NCBI GenBank assembly: GCA_000226015.1 | Contig: JH156524.1 | Location: 68,415 to 132,414, forward strand | Source: Mnemiopsis leidyi | Lineage: Eukaryota > Ctenophora > Tentaculata > Lobata > Bolinopsidae | Direction of reading: 5' to 3' | Length of the DNA stretch: 64,000 bases | Shown here: positions 28,801-40,800 of the stretch, in pieces | Layout: each line of letters begins with the position of its first letter | Numbering within the stretch: the first letter of the stretch is position 1 | Translations under genes and position numbers: made by a program | The notes under the pieces: model-generated | Databases searched by the model: none | Seen by the model: the letters and a program-made list of their open reading frames with translations, nothing else | Told to the model about the DNA's origin: nothing

Positions 28801-31800
28801 AACAGTGATGTTATCTTTAGGTTGGTTGGATGGCATCCTCCCTGTAAGAGGTCTTTCCAAGGGTGCAAGATTAGCAGGCTTTTTCATGTTGATTTGGAAT
28901 GTCGTCCATTGATCGGTTGTCAATTTGACAGTGTAGCTGCCGTCCGGATTTGGCTTGGGACTTGGATTCGGTTTAATTCCATCAAATCTCTTGTTTATTT
29001 GGAGGATCTTCCAGAGAGGAGAAGGTATATGGAGAACATAGTCACCGCCTTAGGGTACAAATATTGTGTTTATTGTATAATATTGATTAATAACGGGGTA
29101 ATTCAAAAAGGTTGTAACAATTTTCAAAATTTATTGAAGAGCAGAACCAATGCATAAAAATATCAAAAACCATATTCTGTTAGACAAGAGAGGAGCAAGT
29201 TAAAATAGTTGCAAGCCTAAGAAGCTGTAAGGGTCATAAGAAGACTATAAGGAGGGTTTAGGTATTTTCGTATTTCGTAACCACAGATAGAGGGCTTTTT
29301 AAGTGATTAGTGGGTGAATTTGAATTGGATGTTTAACAAAATAACAAATAAACTTCGTGCTATTTATGATACAATTTTTTCTGATACACTCAATTTTTAA
29401 AACTTACTTGTTGATGACTATTCAATCAACATCTTCCAGTATTAGTAGACGATATAATGGGTAAATAAGATTATTTTAAAAACTATTTTTGGTAAGAAGC
29501 ATCCAGTTATTAGAAATAGAGCTGACAAATTTAACAAGAGTGCTGAGAGATACGAATAACGAGCATACAATTACGATGTAATGATTTGGTGAAAAACTAA
29601 ATAGTTGAATTTTGCTGGAGATACTTGATACTTAATAAATGGCATACAAGGCGCAGAAATCAGACGGCTCGATAACCACATCAATAGATGGGTAAGGAGA
29701 AGTGCTTCATGGGCTTAACTACGATGAGAATACAAGTTATGCTTTAGGAATAATGGCTAAGGTGACATACTCGGCTCTTGAGTGACAGAAATAGTATCAT
29801 CTGAGGGTTTATCCGAAGGCTTATCAGAAGGTTTATCTGATGGCTTTTCAGAAGGTTTATCTGATGGCTTATCAGAAGGTTCTTTCCCTGGTTTAGGCTC
29901 AGCTGGAACAGGAATAGGAGGTTTCTTCTGGTTATCTTGGAAGATCTGCCATTCTGCAGGGGTCAGCTTTACGGTGCGACTACCATTAGGATTGGGTTTG
30001 GGGTTTGGCGATGGTTTGATTCCCTCGAATGTCTTGTTCTGCATCAGAATGGGCCACAACTTGTCAGGGATTTGCAGGACAAACTTACCACCTTGGGCAG
30101 AGAGTTCATATAATCACACCAACTATTCAAATCTTCTAAATGGCCTCTTGCCAGAAGCCCAAAGATTATGGAACACAATCCCAATAATAAACATCTGACG
30201 CTTTGATCAACCCTGTATGCTGACGACAATCAAAACCCTGATCATTAAAACCCACATCAAATTGGCGGACTTGAATCTAGCTTTTCTTACTTGGATCCTG
30301 AGTAACACTGATTGAACTATCGTCAGGAGCAGCGACTTCAGGGGCAGCAGGTTGCTTATTTTGGTTCTCCTGGAAGATCTTGTACTCTTCGGGTGTCATG
30401 TTAATCACATATTCACCACCTGGAATGGATTCATTTGCATGGGGCATTAGATGATGAGAAACGAGAAAAATAGAAAATTAATAATTCTGCAGTCTACAAC
30501 TTTGCAAGATCTAAGTGGCAAGGATTTGGCTTGGGTAAGCAGTTAAGTTACAACATTTTTAATTTCAGACACTAGTTCCGTCTTACTTGGCTCGACTGTG
30601 GCCTGAAGTTTAAGACCGTTGAAGAATCCAGCAGTCTTGAATTGTTCAAACTGTTCAGGAGTCAGTTTCAGACTATAGGCTCCACCACCTGAGAGAGGAT
30701 GCTCTATATTTTTACAGGATGTTTTTAGAGGATGATCATTTCTGAAATTTTCCATTACTTATTTAGTTTTAAAAATCCTCATTGCTTTGATGTAAACAAG
30801 TTTGTTTTAAGTGCAGATGCTTCGATGCTTTTTGTTTGCTTAACATTCAATCGTATTTATTCTATTATTCTAAGGATTTGCAGCATTCTTAATTGTCTAA
30901 ACAGAGATACAAAAATACCAGTCGGCATGTTAGTACAGTACCTGTAGCACCAAGGTTTACTTGGAAAGTGCTCCAATCAGCACTGTTCAGTTTGATATGG
31001 TAGAGACCCCCAGGGGCAATGTCGTATGACACCTTGAGGCCTCTAAAGGCTCCAATGTTGATAAGGATGTCGTATTGGTTCGGCTTCAGGATTAGCATAT
31101 ATCCACCGCCTTGGATAAACATGCTTATATTTAACAAAAAACGAAACAGGCTGCCAAGTGCTTTGAACAAATATTTCGAATGCATATATAAAACGTAAAA
31201 TAAAATAATGTACCATTAATGTAACCTAAAACATATTTTGTCATCAACAACACATCACCTAGGACCAAAAAGTCTAGTCAATGAGGATTACACTAAGATT
31301 TGAAATACCTGGCTGAGCCTGCACATTAATCTGTTGCATGATGGTCTCGGTGTAAATGACCTTCATGTTTACTTGAAGTTGCTGCCACTGGGTGCTGTCC
31401 ATGACTATGATGTAACGCCCTCCAGGACCCCTTTTCACATTGACATTGATACCACGCAGTGCTTGGCTTGATTGCATTGCTTTCCATTGCACGTCAGATA
31501 GGATGAGTTGGAACATCCCGTCTATTAAACATTTAATGAGTGCTGTTTCATTCCATGTACATTCTTATATTGCTGGTGACTTACACAATAATGCATGGTA
31601 AAGGTGCGCTTGTAATGCGCAGAATGCTATAATGTGCCTAAAACTGATGCTAAACTAAATGCTAGCTGAAAATAATGTAACTATAACATCAAACATAGGA
31701 CAATGTTGTAATGCTGGAACATTCGCAGTGCTGTTTGTCAACAAGGTAAAGTACTAACCTGGGCCAACGGTAACATCTTCTTGACTTACTCCTTCTGGGA

Positions 31801-34800
31801 GGAGCATTCCGCTGTCTGGCTTCGATTCTGGTGGGAATGTAAGTTAGCATGAGGCATGAGAGGGAATTGGAGGATATCAGCAGTAACACTCGCACACAGA
31901 ATTAAACATGCAACATAAATAAAAGTTCTTTGGTAAGAGACACGTTGTATCGTTAAATAAGATTATCATTTACATTTTATTCCGGAATTTGAAGATATAT
32001 TTCAAGACTTTGGTTACAAAGCTAATAGATAAGTCGGGCTATATTCTATAAGATATTTGATAACATGCAGCATGCAACACCAATTTGAATCATAATAAGC
32101 AACGTATTATTGTCAGCAACGAATAGATCTCGGAAAGATAACAAATTGAACCATTAGAGAAACAATAGTTTTGACCATGCAAACATTTTCAGTCACTTTT
32201 CGGATCAGGGAAAATAAAGAGAGGAGTGGTAAATGATAATTGATTGTTTCGGGGTCATACAATTGCTTTTAACCTTCGGGCTGCTTAGGAGTTTCTGATT
32301 TTTCTTCAGGTTTCTTAGGAGCAGGTTCCTCGGAAGGTTTTTTGGTTTCTGGCTTTTTCTGTTCTGGCTTTTTCTGTTCTGGCTTTTTCTGTTCTGGCTT
32401 TTTGTCCTCTGGCTTTTTATCTTCTGGTGTCTTGTTCAGAGGCTGTAGCGTTGATGGAGGAGCCTCTAATTCAGGAGCAGTTTCAAGTTGAAGGTCATCT
32501 GCCTCAAGATCGATTACGAGGTCTTCCATAGAAAATTCTTCAAGATCAATCTCGGCCGGTTTATCATCTTTAGGGGCCTTCTTTTGGAGCATCTTTGGGT
32601 TTCGCAACCTTATTTTCTACAGTTTTTTTATCGACAGTAACTGGAGCTTTTTTCACAGCCTCCTTTTTGTCTTCCTCAACACTGGGCAAGGATTCTATCG
32701 GTTCATCAGGGATTTCCTCCGATGCTAACAGTCCCGGTTCAGTAGTCTTCTTTGGCTCAGAGGGTTTTTTATCAGCTTTAGGTTTGGGTGCAGCAGCAGG
32801 CTCTTCCTTTTTGGGTTCCGGTTTTGGCTCCTCTTCCTTCTTCGGTTCATCTTTCTTCTTTTCCCAGGGGCGTTTTGGTTTTTCCTCAGCCGGCTTTTCT
32901 TCAGGCTTCTTTTTCTTCCAGGCAGGCTCCTTTTTCTCCTGTTTAACTTCTTCTGAAGTTTTCTCCCATGGTTTCTTAGGTTTTGATGGAGCCTTCTTCT
33001 CCTCTGGCTGTGGCTTTTCTTCGATCTTAGGAGCTTCCTCTTGTTTAGCTTCAGGGGCTAGAACACTATCTTTAGACGCATCTTTTGGGATAGCAGGCTT
33101 CTTCTCAGCAGGTTTCTTATCAAGAGCAACTGGAGCTTTCTCAACTGCCTTTTTCTTATCCTCTTCAACGCTTGGAAGGGCCTCGGAAGGTTCCTCAGGC
33201 AATTCTTCAGATTCTAAAAGCTGAGGTTGGGCCTTTGGTGCTTTTGGCTCAGCTTTAGGTTCATCTTTTGCTTTATCAGCAGGTTCTTTTTGGGCTCCGG
33301 CTTAGGTTCCTCCTTTTTCTTTGGCTCATCTTTCTTCTTTTCCCAAGGGCGCTTTGGCTTTTCTTCGGCCGGTTTATCCCCGGGCTTCCTTTTCCATGCA
33401 GGTTCCTTCTTTTCCTGTTTAACTTCCTCGGGAGTCTTTTCCCATGGCTTCTTTGGCTTCGAAGGGGCCTTTTTCTCCTCAGGTTTGGGGTTTTCTTCAG
33501 CTTTGGGTTTTTGTTCGGGCACAGGTGCTGCTTGAGTAGGCTTCTGGTCGCCCTTAGGAGCTGCGGGAACATCCATGATCAACAACATGAACAGTCAACA
33601 GACGATTTAGTGAGCTTCATTTAATTTGTTCTAGGACTAATAAAGAAGTTGTAAGCTTGATATAACAAACTACAAAATCACAAAATGAGTACTAAAAACT
33701 TTTGTCAGAACGTATTGCTCAGAATTGAAAATTAAGTCCGAGAAAATCGCTACTTACGCAATCCATTTTAAGTTTACTATACTTTTATGTATTCAAGTGT
33801 TTATAATACTTTATTTTCTAAAGAATTTTAACAGTGACAATGCCACTAAAAACTAAATTTTGATTGATTGATACCCATGCATTCTCTCCCTCCAATTATT
33901 TTCAGGCACAAATCGTAAATTAATTTAGGACCGTCATTACCCTTGAACACAAACTCCCTTCTCACCAGCTGATAATACAATCCCGTTTAATCGCAAGAAG
34001 CCCATTAGAAGGTCATTCACAATTTTTTATCAGCATCGATTTCAGAAAACATTAACGATCGTTTCAACCCAGATTCAATCCCCTCGCCTTCTGAAAAAAC
34101 CAATGGAACATACCTTCTAAGGTGTAACCCTCGTCGTCACCGAACGTTTCCATGGTGTAACCGTCGTTGTCATCAAAGGAAGAAGCGACGTTGATTTTTC
34201 TCAGAATCTCCTTCATAGGTCCAATGTCGAATGTAACGTTACCTGAGGAAGGTAGCGATTATTATGGGCAACATAAAGTTAACTGGGAAACGTAACGTAA
34301 CCGGTGAAACGTAAGGTTACCTAAGGTCAAGGGCCTGCTGGCAAAAGAAAAACATTAAATGGTATTTACTGATTGGAACAGCTATAATACATAATGCTTC
34401 GTAAAGGAACCGATTTGGAATAGAATTTTTTGGAATTGCATTCCCTCAAGCACAACTTACGGGAGACCTATAGAACTTAAGAATACGCATGAGTTTGACT
34501 GCATAATAATTGGTGCAAAGCTTTTGCACCCATTTAGGATTAGGATAGAATGTTATTCGCAATAACAGTGTTTAAATATCACTCTCGAACCAATTGAAAA
34601 ATTTGAAACTGAATCCGTTCATTCCTAGCAATGGAATTCAACTTTGAAAGGTTTAGAAGATATAAATTGCTAGTCGTTTAAGATGACATGTAATGAACTT
34701 GCACGGTGCAGTTTTTAGTATAAAAAACATTATGTTTTATGGGTGGTTTTTGCAGAGCTTAAAACCTCAAGAAACAGCAAGAATTGATTTCTATAACTCT

Positions 34801-37800
34801 TTAATGCCAGCTTTTGAAAAACATGAGACAGAATGTTATGTTCATTAAGTCATGACTCATCTTACATATGTCAAAAGATGAACTACTGTCCGATCCTGAA
34901 AACAAGTACTAATAGTGTTTGGAGGAAATTTTAGTAGCCAAGCTGGGATAAGTGTCGTAATTTTTTTTCTGTCGCCATTACAGAATTAATCAGCTTAAGG
35001 GACTTCGTCAAAGTAATTTTTCAATAATTTTTCAGAAAAATTGCACGTTTGGTTCCGGTGGAAGTCTTATATCTCTACACAAGCATCATCCGTGTTTCCT
35101 ATTCAATATTATAACAGCAGCCAAACACCAACAACAATAACAACTATAGTTTTGTTACAATGCATACCAGTAGTGACAGCAGTTCCACGAGCTCCATGTT
35201 GAAGTACAACCTTCAGAACATCTTTCTTGTCGGTCTTTGCGAGTTCCCTAAAGAGTAACAACACGATAATTATAGGAACAGAGGAGGAACGCTATCTTAG
35301 TATTTAGTAATGCACTCTTATATTAGGTTATTTCTAAGCAAATACAAAATAGTCATTATTAGAACTTTTCAAAAGCTGGCTACGACAATGCACCAAAAAT
35401 CGAGTAAATCAAGCAGAAAAACGACCGAAACGCAATACAGCAGAAGAATGTCTGCTTTCTAAACATAGACTGCATAAGGTCTAGAGGAATGATGTATACA
35501 CCAGATGGCAAGAATTAATCTCATTTTGAAGGTTGGGGTTACGGTAAAGCTGCTGACTTCATATGGTGTGTACACGATAGTTACCATGATGTATTGCATT
35601 GTTTGAGTAAATCCGTCATATAAGTATACATGAGATCGGGGTAAACCTAATTTGGCGACAGCGCTAACCAGAGTTACATTTTAAATCATTCAAGCGTGTC
35701 GAGTCAAAACGTCAGAAATACCCAGTATAGACATCCTGACAATGGCAGATTGGCAGAGTCTGAGGTAACAGGTTCTTTGTCTTGTGGAACTAAGACGGGA
35801 CTTACTTCTTGATTTCCCTGATCTTGCTGGCGTTGTTAGGGAAGCAGATTTTGAGGTACTGGTCGATCTTGTCAAGATCAAACATCTCGACTCCCTCGAT
35901 AGATACTTGATCTCCTACCATCTTCATTCTCAGCAGGTAGATCTCTCCCGTTTTCTGAATTAACACGTATTACTGGTATATGTTAAACAAATTAGTGCAA
36001 ACATTTTAATCGGAACAGATATTCATTCAGAGAGAAAATGATGTGAGAAAACCATCAACAAACATTTCCTGCTCCCAATTTAACATCAAGACTTAGTCTA
36101 TCTAACATTAACAAAGTGAATGTCAGATAGCTGATAAAGCAACAAAAGTATCACTTGACTTACAGGGTGGGTGACTTGCACGTTGATTACTTCAGCAATA
36201 CCCTTCTTGTTAGGTTCAGTGCTGAGTACTCGGTACACATCACTTGGCTCGGCGGCAGACACGAGAGGGCCTTGACACTTGAGGTTAAGTTCAACTGGCA
36301 CTTTGTCTGTCTCCTTCAGGAGCATCTTCAGGGACAGCAGCTTGGCAGGGAAGTCCTGGAAAAAATGTAAAAATTACATTAAAAACGTTTTTTGCAGTAT
36401 TGAAGAATACACTCCTGAGTTTTGCAATTAAACATGTGTAATTTACGACACCTCGTAGACCTAAACCCCAAAGTAACTTAAGTAAACAAATTTACGACAC
36501 CTCCCCACGAATTCTCACGTTTATCGTAATAGCCAATACAATTCAATTTATCGTACAGAGCCATTAGTCTTCACCTTGGCGTTCAGCTTCTTCCTGGCAT
36601 CAGCTGGAGCGTCGACACTCTCAACGTTAACCTGTCCGTCAATGAACCTCAGGATGAAGTACAGAGACTCGGTAGAACCTTGAGGGGTCAGCTGGAGTTT
36701 AATCAGCTCTGGATCTCCGTCGTTGTTGCACCTGAAATAATTTTAGCAGTAAAGCATCGTTCTGACTTAACTTTTCAATTATAACAGCAATATGGGTCAA
36801 ATAATTGTGATTTGGTGATTAGTACTACTACTACTACTAATGCAATTACAACACGACACTTACACATATTCTATGACGTTGACATTGGCCTTTCCATCAG
36901 ATGAAGCAGTGCAGTTTTCAGGAGTCATCCTCAACACCACCTCACATGGGTTGGGATCATCGGGGGACAGCTTGAATCTGACAACCATGCTCTGTTCTGC
37001 TGAGGAGTGCTGCAGACCCATGTTTCCAAGATCAGCCTGGAGGACATGTCTTGATTTACATGGTATTTATTTGCAACCTCATTCCTTCGCACCGCCATAA
37101 ATTCTTGATTCAAAAAATTAACATAAATTGTATCATATAGAAACATAAACAAATGGATATCAAAGTAAGGCCTACCTCAGGAGGCAAGTCTTCTTGTTCA
37201 ACAGAGAGTTTTCCGTCGACAAAGCGAAGCACGAAAAATATTCCTTCAGATCCATCAGATGGGTCGAGTCTGAGACGAATGTACTCAGGGTCCCCATTAG
37301 GAGAGCACTTAAAGTCAACAACGTCTGCAGATGCTTGCTTGTCTCCAATCGCAGCACACTCGTCACCAAGAATACCAATCTTCACCACACAAGGATCCTT
37401 GTTGGGGTCAAGCTTAAATCTGACGACAAGTTCTTGCTCGGTTGGCTCAGCAGGCTCAGCAGGAGCAGCAGCGGCAGGCTTGGCTGGGGCATCCTGGGAA
37501 ACTTTCAGATCACCATCCTTGATAGTGCAAGTGAAGAACAGAGAGGGTTTTCCTTTGGCTCCCTTAGGGATAAGTTCAAGCTTAATTTCAGTTGGTTCTC
37601 CTTTTCCATCAAATTTGGAGCTGACAACCTTGACATCAGCCTTCCTGTCACCGGTAGCGGTAAGTTTTCCGTCCTTGATGACCATTTTTACCTCACAAGG
37701 TTCTTTATCATCAGGAGACAGCTTGAATCGGACAATCAACTCTTGTCCTTCATCTTCAGGCTCCTCGCCGGGCACCATGCTGACTGTAGGTACACCATTC

Positions 37801-40800
37801 TTGAAGAGGACATTGAACTTCATTGGCTTGTCCTTTCCTTTTGGCGTGACATCGATGACAGCAGAAAGTGGAAGTCCCTTGTCGTCATATTTAAAGTCTA
37901 CCAGTTTAACAGTAGATTTGTCGTCCGAGGTGGCGGTGCAAGTCTTGCCATCGGGGAAGTTCAAAGTAACTTTAGAGGTATCAGTGTCTTTAGGACCCAA
38001 CTTCATGTTCAGTTCAACGATTCTCTCTGGCGTTAAACCAGGGATGGTCAGTTGAAGAGAGCCATCTTTGTTTCTCTTGAGTGGCATTGGTTGTCCACCG
38101 TACTCAATGTTAACGAGGTCGATGACACCATCTCCAATTTTGAAAGTGAGATACATAGGCTTGTCACATCCCTTAGGGGTAACAGCAATGGTCACGAGCT
38201 CAGGATCTCCCTTCTTGTCTTTGACGACCTTCGTGACCTTGCAGTCAGTGTCCTTCTCATTTGGCACTTCAGCGACGCAGTCACCTTTGCCGTACTTGAG
38301 TTTGACATCATGAGTCTTACCATCTTGTAGATTGATAGAAATGATGGCTTCTTTAGCTCTCTTCTCGCTGGGGTTAAGCTTCTTCCTGATGGGGTCGGAA
38401 TCAGTGAGATAAATGTAAATGTTGTCTGGATCCAGATCAGACTCGGTCATGCTCATCACACCATCCTTGATGCTGAAAACAAAGTTCAGAGGAACACGTT
38501 TTCCCATAGGAGTGAACTGAACGTGGATCTTGGATGGTTTGCCATTCTCGTCAGTATCAATTTTGTTCAATTTGACGCGTCCATCGCGGGGATTGGTGAC
38601 ATCAACCTTGCATTTTTCACCCTTGATGTTAAGCTTAAGAGATGTAGGTTCTTTGGAGGAAGGGCTGCTAAAGAAATTTATGATAATATTTTGCTCATCG
38701 TCAAGATTCAGCTTAGCAACATTTCTCTTGATGGCTTCAGTAACGCTTATGTCGAGTTCAAGACCAGGGAAGTCCATTTCACCCCCTTCGATGCAACGCA
38801 TAATTGCTTGCATCATGTCTTCTGGAAGATCTGTCAAAAGCTTTTCTTTTCCAGTTAACCCTTCAGGTTTTTTCTCCTCTGGCTTCTTTTCCTCAGATTT
38901 CTTCTCTTCAGGTTTCTTCTCTTCGGGTTTTTTCTTAGCGTCTTCGTTTGCCTTCTTTTTAGCATCCTCATCGGCTTTCTTTTTCTTTGCATCTTCCTCG
39001 GCTTTTTTCTTAGCATCTTCATCGGCTTTCTTTTTCTTAGCATCTTCCTCGGCTTTTTTCTAGCATCTTCATCGGCCTTTTTCTTGCTATCTTCCTCGGT
39101 CTTTTTTCTTGCTATCTTCATCAGTCCTTTTTCTGGCNNNNNNNNNNNCTATCTTCCTTCGGCTTTTTCTTAGTCTATCTTCATCGGTCTTTCTTTTCTT
39201 AGTCATCTTCCTCGGCTTTTTTCTTAGCTATCTTCATCGGCCTTTTCTTTGTCATCTTCCTCGGCTTTTTTCTTTGCATCTTCATCAGCCTTTTTCTTGG
39301 CAGCTTCATCAGCCTTCTTCTTGGCAGCTTCATCAGCCTTCTTCTTGGCGTCTTCTTCGGCCTTCTTTTTCTTGGCATCCTCTTCAGCCTTCTTTCTGTC
39401 AGCTTCAGCTTTCTTCTTTTCCTCCAATTTTTTCTTGGCATCAGCTATCTTCTTTTCTTTCTCGGCCTTCTTTTTAGCTTCTTCATCAGCCTTCTTTTTA
39501 GCGTCTTCTTCAGCTTTCTTTTTGGCGTCTTCCTTAGCTTTCTTTTTGGCATCTTCTTCAGCTTTCTTTTTGGCATCTTCTTCTGCTTTCTTTTTGGCAT
39601 CTTCTTCCGCTTTCTTTTTTGCATCCTCTTCAGCTTTCTTTTTGGCATCCTCCTCGGCCTTCTTTATGGCGTCTTCTTCAGCTTTCTTTTGAGCATCCTT
39701 GGCAGCTTTAGGATCTTCTTTAGGTTTTGCTTCTTCCACAGGTTTGGTTGCAACAGGTGCTGCATCTTTCACTTGCTTTTTCTTTTCAGCGTCGATATCT
39801 GGAATTCCAGAGCCGTCATCCATTGGAACTTCCTCCATAGGAAGATCTTCTGAATCAAGAAGAGATGGCTTGTCAGTAGTAGAATCCTTTGGCTTGGATG
39901 CAGGGGCAGCATCTTTGACGGGGGCTTTATTTTCTTGATCAATACTTGGGATTCCAGACATATCATCCATTGGAACCTCTTCTGATGGTAAATCAGCTGA
40001 CTCAAGACCATCTCCTGGTGTTTTGGGTTGCTTGTAAGACTTTTCAACAGGTTTCATCTGATCAGCTTCAACAGAGGGCAGACCATTTTCATCTATTGGA
40101 ACATCTTCCCCTTCCAGGGTAGGTGCTGATTTATGAGCTGGTTTCTTGAGGTTTTCTTCGACAGAAGGAAGGTCTCCGGGAGCGTCATCCATGGGGACGT
40201 CTTCCCCTTCAACACCAGGTGCTGATTTGTGAGCCGGTTTCTTGAGGTCTTCCTCAACGGAAGGAATATCTCCCATATCGTTATCAGCAGGAACATCTTC
40301 GCCATCAAGGGTTGTCGGTTTTGGTTGATCATAGCTCTTCTCAACGGGTTTAGCTTTGTCAGCCTCCACTGAAAGATCGCCCAGGTCATCATCAAGAGGG
40401 ATATCTTCACCCTCAAGTGAGATAGGCTGAGACAAGTCACCTGATGGAGCACCCAGAGGAGCAGCTCCTGACTTCTGAGGAGCGGAGTCAACAGGTTTTT
40501 CACCAGCTGGTTTATCATCTGATGGTGCTGAAGGGCTGCCTCCGGGTCTGGAGGTGTCATAGGAAGATGGTGAGTAGTCTCTTTTGCTTGGCTCGTAAGA
40601 AGATGGTGAGTAGTCTCTTTTGCTTGGCTCGTAGGAAGATGGTGAGTAGTCTCTCTTGCTTGGCTCGTAAGAAGATGGTGAGTAGTCTCTTTTGCTTGGC
40701 TCGTAGGAAGATGGTGAGTAGTCTCTCTTGCTTGGCTCGTAAGAAGAGGGTGAGTAGTCTCTTTTGCTTGGCTCGTAAGAAGAAGGAGTGTAATCTCTAG

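Larger units (their letters stand above)
13123..31758 (-). other. Introns of the type A exon array
   Basis: About 28 introns of about 0.2-1.0 kb, AT-rich, with no other gene seen. Donors are mostly GTACGT or GTATGT. Several introns retain sequence similarity to one another, most clearly 26422-26740 with 27056-27375. Confidence 0.6.

Noticed and set aside
37153-38055. 300-codon plus-strand open frame
   Set aside because: Antisense to the type B domains of exon 10; no motifs, and it mirrors the codon bias of the sense strand.
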